In this document: in pieces, positions 29,331-39,499 of the stretch
Layout: each line of letters opens with the position of its first letter
Position numbering within the stretch: position 1 is the stretch's first letter
Assembly (NCBI RefSeq): GCF_002443255.2
Contig: NW_019211454.1
Coordinates: 65,774,179 to 65,838,178, forward strand
Length of the DNA stretch: 64,000 nucleotides
Direction of reading: 5' to 3'
Source: Varroa destructor
Taxonomy: Eukaryota; Arthropoda; Arachnida; Mesostigmata; Varroidae
The notes under the pieces: generated by a model
The model's database searches: none
Seen by the model: only the letters and a program-made list of their open reading frames with translations
What the model was told of the DNA's origin: nothing
Translations under genes and position numbers: made by a program

Positions 29331-30707
29331 GAGCACCTTATTACGTACGTAAAAATATAATAATACTAGTTGCTATGGAGACAAAGTGCATTTCATTCCC
29401 TAATAATGGCGTTATATATCAGAAGATTCTCTATGTTGCTTTTACATAGATTCGTTTTTATGCTCCGTAATAACAGCATACCTCAACAACTTTCGAACGA
29501 CTATTTTGTATCCGAATCCAGAGCAGTCTGTTCCGAGCTATGAAGCATTTGTACCCAATTATTTTCCTCGTTGTTAAATAAACTAGTTAGCTTTAACGTG
29601 TAATCCTCATAGAGGAATGGAAAAACACAAACGAAAACTAACTCTCATGTGATACAAAACGTACTGGGCTTTTACCTCTAAAATAGCAGTAAACGATAAC
29701 AGTCTGTCTGATGTTATGTAAATGGGTGCACAGAGACCTGAAAAAGGAGGATTCATAGTTACAAATGCACGGCAATACCAAGACTAGGATCCATGTACAA
29801 CTCGTCACCGAGACCCACTAGTAATTTTTTTTCAAAACAGAAACGTATGTGATTGACCCAGTTCGATCTTGCTATATCGTTGCTATACACATTAGTAATT
29901 ATTACTCGGTTGTATTTACGTGTCCATATCAATTGCATTGGTCTCTTCATAGCGACACAGACCTCATAAACTTCAACAGCCAGACGGATCTACCGAATAA
30001 TATCTGTAGTATATTATTTTATGAACATTGACGCAAACGATAATTGATCAGTTCATCTCTTACCATAATCTGTTCCCATCCGCTGATCGTATCACTCGAT
30101 CAAACTTAAGCAAGTCCAATGGGTCTGATACTAGCTGGCCAATCGGATGGAGACCTGCGTGCAGCTTGACTCCCGTCACACCCATTATATACATATGATC
30201 GTCGTTAATTGATCATTATTCAATCCCTATTGTCCACTTAGCTGGAACTACACGTGTCGAAACTCCGCTACATTGGGGCGTTCCCCGTGTCAAAACCAAT
30301 ACGACTGGACGCCCTATTGCAAAGCGATCAAATAATTATAGCAGCAGAAATTGTAATTTGTCTTACGCTTCAATGACGCGCCACCAAATCACTTATGGAC
30401 CAAATGACCTAGTCATGATCGATTCTATTGAACTGTCCCTCTTCTATTCTGTTACGGATGCCATAGGAACAGTCACGTTGATACAGACCGAAATAGGGCG
30501 AGACGAGGTAACAATAAATCAAGACATTTTGTTCTAAGGCCTAACAAAAGAGAGTTGGTGAATAGTGCTTGTACTGAGCTACAAAAAACAAAAAATTCTA
30601 AATTTTGATTAGCAGTTACAAATGATGATTTTTTTTTTCATTATAAATACATTATGGTGGCAGGGTCATCACTATCACGTTAATGTCCATGATACAAAAC
30701 ATTTAAT

Positions 30708-31130
30708 TTACTTTCGGTAATCGTGAGTCGGTATTGCCTTGACAGCGCCGTGCGTCGAATCAGTACAATATTGGCTGTCATATGCTGGTGTTTGGAACTT
30801 AAAATAATTTCTTAACTTAAAATAATTTTTACTGCTACGATACAAAAAGGAAAACATGACGTTGTTGTATAGCGAATCCATTAATACAGCCAGTGTGAAT
30901 CTGCTTAAGAAAGAAGGCTTTACGGCAGATATCCGATATGTGTCTAAAGCCATAAGTCGACCTAGGTGTTTAGAGGATTGTTTACTATGAGGGACTGTGT
31001 TAGTTGACACAAACGTTTGATAGGGCAGCGATTTTGGGTAAGACTCCCAAAAACCCAGATTCGGCCGTGACTTTTCAACGGCTTCGTTGGACTCGTTTTG
31101 CGTATCTAATGGATGAATATATACATATCT
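30708..31130 (-). pseudogene. Unclassified 140-codon open frame, possible decayed gene or transposase
   Basis: The minus strand stays open for 140 codons between the TGA at 31131-31133 and a TAA at 30708-30710. The first ATG-like start comes only about 40 codons in. The middle reads WESYPKSLPYQTF and later KHLGRLMALDTYRI, then KPSFLSRFTLAV. The W-E-x-x-P-x-x-x-P-Y spacing faintly recalls the end of the mariner transposase catalytic region, but the diagnostic D-D-D residues and PYSPDLAP-type block are absent. Near the end an 18 bp tandem duplication repeats NYFK. One frame of this length is expected by chance in 64 kb, so I treat it as unproven. Confidence 0.15.
30796..30828. repeat. 15 bp unit repeated with 18 bp period
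   Basis: AACTTAAAATAATTT occurs at 30796-30810 and 30814-30828. In the minus-strand frame 30708-31130 this is an in-frame duplication of NYFK-type residues. Confidence 0.85.
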
Positions 31131-31249
31131 TCAAGTGTCCCATTTGCTGAGTTATTGGCAGCTTTGATGTAACGTTTCGGATTTTCGACGCCATGCTACC
31201 GGTTGATTAAGAAGCATGTCATTTGGATGCTGACGCTAGTAAGGATACC

Positions 31250-34200
31250 GGACAGGAGCGATCCTTCGGATCTAGATTGACTCTAGAAGAGAGTGTCAAT
31301 GGATCTGCAACTTTCGCTCTCTTTTTAACGCAGAAAATCTAGAACTAGAAGAGTGAAGCTGTGTTTATAGCAGCAAGTCATTGTTTATACAAGCGAAGGT
31401 GTCCTGAATAAACGCATTATAAAAACTAATACCGAGAAGCATCTCTACACGAAGTTCACACGATACCTTTCTCGAGAAAATCTAGGATGAACATATTTTA
31501 GGTCATATTATTATACTCTAACCTAACACGATGTCGTCATTTGCCCGTTCCGGCATTTTAAGATAATTGCATGATAAAAACGTTTACGGTCCAAATCACC
31601 GTTAACTACTTGGCTTGCCCCACTGCATCTGTCAAAGGCACATTCCAATTTTTATATGCGTCCGTTTGACTCAGGATTACAAAGGCATGATACTATCAAT
31701 AAAAGATTCATGTCAAATTGAAACCAAGCTGAAATATTTATTTATAATACACCCCTTTACTAAATTCGCCTTTCAAGATAGTTTGGTCGAAACATAATAG
31801 AAGTGTGTAGTACAAGTACACACAATATAATTGTCCATGTTACCATCTTGAATATCTTAGAAAAATAAGAAGAGCAAGATCAAGCCGCAACGACAAGTGA
31901 ACGAAATACTACTTGTGCTGCTATTTTTATTATTATGAGTCCCACTGCTTGCTCCATGCTTATCGTTAGTTTCGATGTTGTATCTATATGATGCTACGTC
32001 TTCTGATAGCAGGTACCCTTGCTTCCCTCTTCTATTTGCTCATCTCTGTTAAAGAAGACGTAGCCACAGGAGCATATGCAACGTCCGGAAAGCATCGGCG
32101 TCATCCGCCGCCGCTCAATTGGCCGTTCGCCAGAAAGGCGTTACTGTAGTCCGTATGCTCGGTCACGCCAGTTTGTGTCTCTAAGGCCTACGTTCGGCCC
32201 AATGGCCTACTAACTATTCTGGTTTGGCTATCGTACGCGTTTGTCTTCGGGTGCATCTTCATGTGCATGCATGAGCGAATATGGACTGCTGTTTGTTATT
32301 GCACCTTGCGCTGACTGTGTTCTTAAATCGTCGCTCCTGGGTAGTTGTCGCACTTGTATCGTTTCTGGGGGCGACTGGTGCTGATGGCAAAGACGCTCGT
32401 TTGTTTGTTGAGTATTGGCCTTGATATCTGCTCTAGATGATACTAGTCAGTCCTTAGGTTTCCTTAATTGCCGCAGACTCATTGGCATCGTCGCTTCCTC
32501 CACTGCTATAGGCGTCGCTGCCGTCAACTATCAGTCGCGGCCTACGACACGACTAAAGCGGCGCCACTGAATGGCCCGGATGGCCGTACTAAGTCTTCTG
32601 GCGCTCGCCTTGATCAGCTACGTTCAGCGTTTTTTCTCGGTCGGCTGTCGCTATGCACCGTAGAGACTAAACGACTATTGCCGTAATAGTAGTCGTGACT
32701 GTAGACGTACGAACTGTGGGTTCACGGGGAACCACGGCTAACGATGCTTGCCAGCCGAGCGACGGGCGCGTCGAAACCTAACCACCCAAAGGAAACAAAC
32801 CGGAGTCTTTGACAACGGTTGACTACTACTTATATTATTGCGGCTGTTAGCGGTAGCGGCAGGCGCACTCTTGCTAGCACCATCCTTACTGTCATTAGCA
32901 TTATTGCATCGGTCCACAAGGAAGCTCGGGAAGAAAACAAGAGCTCGGAATAGCGGGGGAGCACATGAAGCTTCCGACTCGCGCCCAGCAACAATCTAGT
33001 CGTCAGCCGCCTTACTCATCCTTGTACGTGTAACCGCCAGCAGAGCTACAGCTGCGACAACTACCGTCCAAGGTCGCCTTTCCATGCTGCGAACAAATAA
33101 ACGTATGCAGTTTCTCTTGTTTTTCGCACGCAACAGACATTGCCAATTGTACAGGGAACCGTACGGAGAGACAGGAACGCAAATCGAGAAGAAGATCTAG
33201 GGGGAGAGGTAAAGCATAATAACCAGCTAGTTAGATCGATCAGGCAGCCGGACGACACACACCGCTTTCTGGTTTCTCTAACGAGAAATGCAAGAGCTAA
33301 GAAAGACATATGAGGGAAAGACAGCTATCGCGATGAAATATGCGACGAGAAACGAATACAGGAGTTTTCTGCGACGACGTTTACAGAGGTGCTTAGCGGA
33401 TGTAGTTTTGGATAGAACATTGTCGATCTTTGATCGCATGGACACAGTGGACGCTGCACTCCTTCCTCTCGGCCACTGGTGCCTTTGCTCTCTTGTCATA
33501 GCCACGCCTTCTTGACAACGATTTCACCTATCCGGATGTTAATTCTATTGGTATTATCATCATTGTAACATAAAAATAGGCTAAGGCACTCGTTTGTTAA
33601 TTATTTCACCACGCTCAGCCCATTATATAGGAACACTGTTACCATCATAGCAATGGCCATTGTTGTTATTGCTGGTACTTGCATGGTCTCGTGGACTGTT
33701 GCACTGCCCTTCCTTCCTGTGCACTGTCCTGTCAACGACGCCCTTAAACGGGCCATGATCAGGACACTGACCTCGAAGGTCCTTAATGAGGCCCAAGTGC
33801 ATTGAGAGCAATCGCTTCTGCTGCACGCCTCCGTTGACTTCGGCAGCACCTGCAATTTTTACTAGTGTTTCTGATATCGTAGATGGCAGCGTTCTGGGAA
33901 TGGCCGTTTACTCGAGATAAACGGGTTGAAAAAAGCATAAGCTCATGCTTGAACGTGGCCTTTTTCATCGTTTTAGTCACCGAAAAACGGATCAGTAGCA
34001 ACAGCGCCTCATATCATCAATTCATTGACATACGAATATATACATATACACGCAAACAGATTAGCCAACATAATGGCATGCTAACATCACCAACTGATAT
34101 CAATAGCATACAGATCGTATTAGTTCGTATACGTACACCTAGAATGGCCTAAAGAACCATAAGGCTTCGGAATTCCTCGTTATTTTTGTCCTCCTTGCCT

Positions 34201-35000
34201 CTTGAATGAATTGCAGCTCCTCCATTCGAATGTTTTCGAAAATATTCAAGGTTATTTTTCCCTTTCTGTTGGCCTGGTTAAAAGATGAAAGTCGGAGACT
34301 TTTATATTCCGTTTATATTTGCTGATTCAATTACGGGCCAGCGGTGCCGTTGTGAACAAACTACCGAACGTGTCTCTCAATCAATGATAAATTATACTAA
34401 TCGAACAACCTGTATGGCCATAGATTTTCTTCATCAATCTATCTCAAGGTTACAAAATGTACTGTTTCCTCACCATCATCGCTTAGGCAGAACTTATCGC
34501 TTGGCTAAATTTTGTAACGAGGGTCTCAATATTCGCCGGGACAGCGAACGGTCCATATCTCTAATGTGCCGCCATCATTGCCGCCGCCGTAATGTAAATA
34601 CAAATATGAAAAAGTCAAACTTTCGACCAGAGCTGTACTTCAGACCTCATTAAATCCATAAATAAATAGACATATAGCTCCTAAAGAAGAAACAAAAAAG
34701 GCTTCAGTTAGTTTTAAGGAGCTTTTCCTGCTTTTCAGTTTTGCTTCGACCAAATATCAAAATCAGGTCTGTCCGAAAAAGCGCGCCATATTAGCTAGCT
34801 ACCTGAGCTTTCTGTCTCCGCTAAACCACAGGCCATTTCCGCTTTTCGACATCCCTTCCATAGGAGAAAATGTTGCATACCAGTTTTATCTTCTGTTCTA
34901 GCGTTTCACTATTTGCAAGTTACGTTGCGTCATCACCCCAAAAGAAAGGGCTAACGGCTGGCAAAGAGAAGCCACGTCCGTCCAACACCTCCGATTCTCG
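31250..35000. other. No supported gene; CpG-richer from about 32 kb
   Basis: From 32.0 to 33.5 kb the DNA becomes richer in CpG and CNG triplets. Frames of up to 122 codons (34285-34653) show no family signature, start context or splice pattern that I can defend. Confidence 0.45.
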
Positions 35001-35198
35001 TAGTCAACCTCCACAGCGTGCAATACCAGTTACCGCTGCCGCCATCGCCACGGTAGTACGTAAGTCATGCGGCCGCCACATGTCGCTCTCGCCTAGTGCA
35101 GCACCGTAAACAGTGCAGCGCTTGGTCGATTGGCTAATCGACATTGCATTTATGTTGCCTTTGCTTCGTAATTCGCCGATAACGGATGGATTCATTCG

Positions 35199-35216
35199 AC
35201 GACGATGACGACGACA
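35199..35216 (+). repeat. Short (GAY)6 repeat
   Basis: Six GAC/GAT units would encode an Asp run in the plus frame that opens at ATG 35186 (63 codons). The start context is weak and no splice site frames it, so I list only the repeat. Confidence 0.6.
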
Positions 35217-35252
35217 AAAACGATGACATTCCGCGCGACCGTCAAGCCGCTC

Positions 35253-35260
35253 TGACGTCA
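35253..35260. promoter_or_regulatory. Perfect CRE palindrome TGACGTCA
   Basis: This is an exact CREB/ATF consensus palindrome in the CpG-rich island, about 2.5 kb upstream of the candidate signal-peptide exon. An 8-mer occurs by chance about once per 65 kb, so it counts only because of its location. Confidence 0.25.
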
Positions 35261-36864
35261 CAGTGGGCCGACGACGGTGTCGCTGACGACTCCAGTAGAG
35301 GCAAGACCGTTCACAACCATCCCCCCAGACTAAATCGGCGAGAAGGGATTTGTGATCGTGTCTATGTATCCATATGATTGAGGTATGCACACAAACGAAG
35401 TCGCACAAGAGCAAAAGCTCGCCATTTTTGAACTTATACATGTATGCAGATGCACGTAGCGGCGATCACTGGGCGCTGCGATAGTCACTTAACTGGCCAA
35501 TCACAGGGGAAGGGCACCCCCCTAGTGGGAAAAACGAGCACGTTGATACACCGTATCAATTTATATATAGCATCTGTCCGAAGCACGTATACGATGGCCC
35601 CAGATGTCGTTGGACCACAGACAAAGTAATGGGACACGCATCTTACTTGCATTGTTCCACAAGTCATTATCCATCTAACTAATCGTGATAACTTTCAATA
35701 AGACAAGAAAAAAGCATCGTAATTTTTCATAGTGATCATATATAGCTTTGCCCTTCTCTCCTTTATTAGATGCCCTTCGGTTATATATGTACACATATAA
35801 ACCGTGTGACGCTCATCGTTCCGTGATGTACAGAATAAATGCACAGATATTTAACTCAGTTGATATGATAGTTTTCACTGTCCAACTCACCTTGTTGGAG
35901 CGCCGCCGAAAAATATCTGGATACGCGCGCTATTCAAGCTGCAATCGAACAATCCCACACATCCACAAGCACAGCGAAACGTGTTGCATCTAATTATGAC
36001 ATAATTACCAACACAATAACGAGTATCGTTCTTCCAATCACTAATCAATCAATAGAACGCAGGGCTTTCATCCCATCTGTGAGTAGTATCCGGAGCTGCT
36101 AATCGTGGCGAGAATAATATTTCTGCCTACCTGTGTCATTCACCCGTTGCAACAACAGCAACGACGACGATGACAATAACTAATGGTCACCATATGACGA
36201 CGATTATGTGGTTTCTTCATTCGATCGAGCAGGCTCGACCGAAGATTTCGCGGGGTGTCGGCCGCGCGCCAAGCGGACCGACGCGAACGCGCATGCACTT
36301 TCAATGAGAACAACTAGAGAGTAAGCTAGCTTAATAAGTAACAATCTAGGCTGTTTTTGTTGTTGATATCGGGCCTCGTGTCGTCCGTAAGTCGCAGTCC
36401 CGTTCACGTAAACGCTCATGCTTTTCTATAGGTGCGCATGCTTGACTACTACTAACGGTACAGCGATGGTAAACACGCGATGTCAAGTAAGCTCTATTCT
36501 TCTATGCTTCAATCTTCAGCTTGAACCGCTATCATGAAACACTGCTAAAGCCCTTTTGTCTCACACGCAAATCTGTCGAACGGAGCACGTCTCTTGTTTG
36601 CTCGCAACTCTAACCGGCGCCCATGGCAATCCTTTCATATGTCACGTTACCAACAACATCGACTGACCAACCATTCTTTTTTTTGGTTATTATTAAAATT
36701 TGTTATTGTTGTTGGTAGTAAAGCACCACTTTTCCCTTATGCGTTTTCGCCTCGCACGTCGTAACTATCACCGCGTTTACCGTTGGGTGTCGCTACGCCA
36801 TCAGCGACTGACCGCTGATTGCTGTGAAATGCTGTTAGAGGACTATTCTTAATATTCCAATCGA

Positions 36865-36885
36865 TGCTGCTGCTGCTGCTGCTGC
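36865..36885 (+). repeat. (TGC)7 trinucleotide repeat
   Basis: Seven perfect TGC units are followed by CACCACTTG. The repeat lies in the CpG-rich block upstream of the candidate signal-peptide exon. No convincing frame uses it. Confidence 0.9.
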
Positions 36886-37798
36886 CACCACTTGTAGCAC
36901 CCCAAGTGGCTGCGGCGGCAGCACCGTCACTACAGTGCCGGTAACCTCCTATTAACGCTGTGACGACGATACGCTGCGGTATAACGGCAACAATGAAGCC
37001 TATTGCGGCAGTGTCGTCCCTACGGTGACGATCGCGGGCTTGGCCGCGCAGTCTGCAACTGTTGCCTCATCTGTGCGAAGATAGCAGTGGTTGCTTACAA
37101 GTCGCCTTCGTAGCGGTAATAGCAATTCGTGTTTCTGTTGCCGCTACAGCGGTAAGTTGCCCTTATTGATTCACTTGCCTGCCCTCTATTTCTCTCTCAG
37201 TTGATCCTCCTGCTGTTCTTGGTGTTTATTTCCAGATTTTTTGATACGAGACTGCCACCTTCATCAATGTAGATACCGATTATCCGGCGGCGAGCCGCTG
37301 CCGTTGTTGTTTTTATTATTATTCTCAGTTCATTTGAGTCCAGCGCGATGATGGCATCGGCGACGGCTATTGATGTCGCTAGCTCTGACACCGGCGACAG
37401 CGGTAGCGCTACGGCCCTGATGATGGTGATGATAACAGTCGCCGGCGGTTATCTGCCTCTCACAGGAGGGAACAGGCAGACGGACACAGGCGACGAACAG
37501 ACGAATCTAAGAGCAAACACAGACGACACAGGATGACGGTGCCGGCGGCAGTAGCGTTGCCGTTGTCGTTGCCAATAGACGGAACGACAGACGACAACAG
37601 CAAACCGTCGCTCGCTCACTCACTTACCACTCTGGTCTAGTTCACTGTATTTCTCGCTTTGCATCAACAGCCGGCGTGATAGTAGCGATGATCGCGCTGT
37701 TGTGCGGAGTGAACCCACATACCAACGAGGTACTCCTCACTCGTCCACATGAATAGTTACGGACGACGCTGAACGATACGATCGTATATGCAATAGCA

Positions 37799-37980
37799 AT
37801 GGTGAAAAAGACGCCATGGACGTTCACCGTCGTCATCGCCAAAGGCGGCAGCGGCGGCGGCGGCGGCGGCGGCGCTGTTGTTTGCCTTTTTGTTCGTCGC
37901 GCTGCTCTAACGCTGCTGCTGGTCTTACTACTGTTGTTGTTGCCCTGTCTCGTTTATAGTTTGGTCAATTGCCGGCAGCA
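37799..37980 (+). CDS. Candidate first coding exon with signal peptide or signal anchor
   Basis: An ATG with G at -3 and G at +4 opens a frame of 60 codons plus two bases. It ends exactly at a GTAAGT donor (37981-37986), in phase 2. The peptide begins MVKKTPWTFTVVIAKG, runs through a Gly-Ser-Gly tract (about residues 17-25), then a short RRA basic stretch. After that comes a leucine-rich core, LTLLLVLLLLLLPCLVYSLV (about residues 38-57), ending NCRQ. Basic residues followed by an uninterrupted hydrophobic core are typical of a signal peptide or type II anchor. The exon lies in a CpG- and CNG-rich block, as expected of a 5' exon. Without the splice the frame stops at once (TAA within the donor). 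I found no downstream exon, so product and family are unknown. The Leu run is partly encoded by CTG/TTG repeats, so it could be repeat-driven noise. Confidence 0.33.
37844..37874 (+). repeat. (GGC)n trinucleotide repeat
   Basis: This is a near-pure GGC tract with one AGC interruption. In the candidate exon at 37799 it encodes the Gly-Ser-Gly run. It is the most GC-rich short tract I noticed in the window. Confidence 0.9.
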
Positions 37981-38775
37981 GTAAGTCATCCCGTTGGCAA
38001 CATACCGGGAAGAGGAGAGACGCCGCAGCAGAGGGAAGCTGCCCACAGCGCGCTACAACGACGACACGGCTATTACGACGACGGCAAACGTCCGCGTCGT
38101 GAGCAGCAGCCGACCGACCCACCAGCGAATCAACCAAAGTTAACAATGCCTACTCAATAACGATTGTCAATAGCGACTGCACCTAAACGACAGCGCGCGG
38201 CCAGCTGCGAATCAACAGCAACATACCGGCGCGGGCCTTCAGCAGTATTAATCAGCTGCTCCAGCACGGGGCAGGAGCAGGACAACGCAGTCGGCCAGGC
38301 TAGCTAGGCCAGACACGAAATGCACCGGACACCGACCACCAACCACCAACAACCGCCATCAGCCAGTCAGGCGGGAGCGGCGGCAGCAGTCGCCGATGAC
38401 GACGTCGCTGAGGCCGAAACAGAAAGAGTATGAGGGGAAGAGGGAGAAAGGGAAAGAGTAGACACTGGCGGGGAAAGATAGGTTTCATCCAAGGCCTCCG
38501 TCCCCTCGCCGCGACCAGCGCGCTGTTATACCGGCACGTACGGTGGCGCCCCCTGGGCATGTTAGTCAAGATGAATTAGTTAGACGAGTAAATGACGGTA
38601 AATCGGCGTTGTTGGCGTCAGTCGGTGACGGCACATAATGCTGGTTGCAGAGGCACGGGCCCTCAAAACGGGCGAGGGCGGTCAATTGTCGGCAGCTAGG
38701 GCGGTTGCTGCTGCTAGGGAAACCCTTAACTATCGCGCCGTCGCAGTCGTCGCTGCCGTCCTATGGCCCTACCAT

Positions 38776-39420
38776 ACCCCGCGCGGAGAAAGCCCGAAAC
38801 AGCGAGGGATATAGAAAGAGAGAAAATAGGAAAAGCTGGAAACAGGCAGACATGACTAGGGGGGCCTGGTCATTTGCGACGCCCATGCTAGCGCTTCGGT
38901 AGCCCGTTCGATGGTCAGCGAGGGTGAGGGGCCTGGCAGAAACGACGCAGGGAAGTGGAAGTCGAGCTGGAAGCGGACGGGGCAGCTGCAGAACGTTGAT
39001 AGCAGTAACGCGCGGAAACGGAAAACGGCAACTAAGAAACGGGACATGAACGGGTGTTGAGGAGAATGAGGAAGCAGACAACGTGCAGACGAGCGTACAT
39101 ATAGACAAGGAAATAGTGAGGCTGCTAGACGTGAGCGTGTTCGGGCATCGTCGAGACTAAGGCTGGCGTAGAGGTAAATGAAGCGGAAGGGAAACTTCAG
39201 CCCTAAAAGATCAAGGCAGAAAGTAAAAACGAAGCTGAAAAAATCAGCTGAGAGAAGTCTAGATGATCATGGCAGCAGCGATGCACTGCCGCCTAGAAGA
39301 GGATATCTGGTGACCAGGCCACCAGACGGACGGAAAAGAAATGTCACAAGGCTTTTAAGAACCTTGTTCAAAGAAAACGGCGGGAAGAGGGAGAAGCCAA
39401 ACAGAGGAAAAAGAGGGCAG
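38776..39420 (+). other. Purine-rich strand-asymmetric tract
   Basis: The plus strand is dominated by A and G over several hundred bases (GAGAAAG, GGGAAG, GAAAAC motifs), with a shorter purine block before it near 38410-38470. A basic frame, 39178-39498 (106 codons, Lys/Arg-rich), is a by-product of this composition. The asymmetry would fit transcribed or intronic DNA just downstream of the candidate exon at 37799. Confidence 0.45.
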
Positions 39421-39499
39421 CGTATTCAAGTTTGTGTATACATACAGTTCGATTTCGATGACTGCCAGAATCGACCCGCACACGTAGGTTCCTGGTAAA

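Larger units (their letters stand above)
6435..30700. other. Long stretch without a supported gene
   Basis: Apart from the listed repeats I see only chance-length frames, the longest being 112 codons on the minus strand at 17130-17468. Paired frames such as 17130-17468 and 17212-17499 simply mirror each other. Composition varies mildly, with CpG-bearing patches near 13.2-14.6, 18.6-19.5 and 20.5-20.8 kb. Exons shorter than 60 codons without a family signature could be hidden here, and I cannot exclude that this is a large intron. Confidence 0.45.
35000..39450. other. CpG-rich, CNG-repeat-rich island
   Basis: This block is visibly richer in G, C and CpG than the AT-rich DNA on both sides. It has many CGACGA, GCCGCC, GCTGCT and GGCGGC runs, CAG/CAA-like tracts, and a perfect CRE palindrome. 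It resembles a promoter and 5' exon region of a developmentally regulated animal gene. Frames on both strands here (for example the minus-strand frame at 35004-35441) are long mainly because stop codons are rare in GC-rich repeats. The only frame with gene-like boundaries is 37799-37980. Confidence 0.5.

Noticed and set aside
34285..34653. 122-codon plus-strand frame
   Set aside because: Mixed His/Arg composition, no signature, and a length expected by chance in this much DNA.
35004..35441. The longest ATG-started frame, 145 codons on the minus strand
   Set aside because: It lies antisense to GAC/GCC repeats in the CpG-rich block where stops are rare. It is Arg/His-rich, has no domain, and has no splice or start support.
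39178..39498. Lys/Arg-rich 106-codon frame
   Set aside because: Its basic character is explained by the purine-rich plus strand (AAG, AGA, AGG codons). The start context is mediocre.
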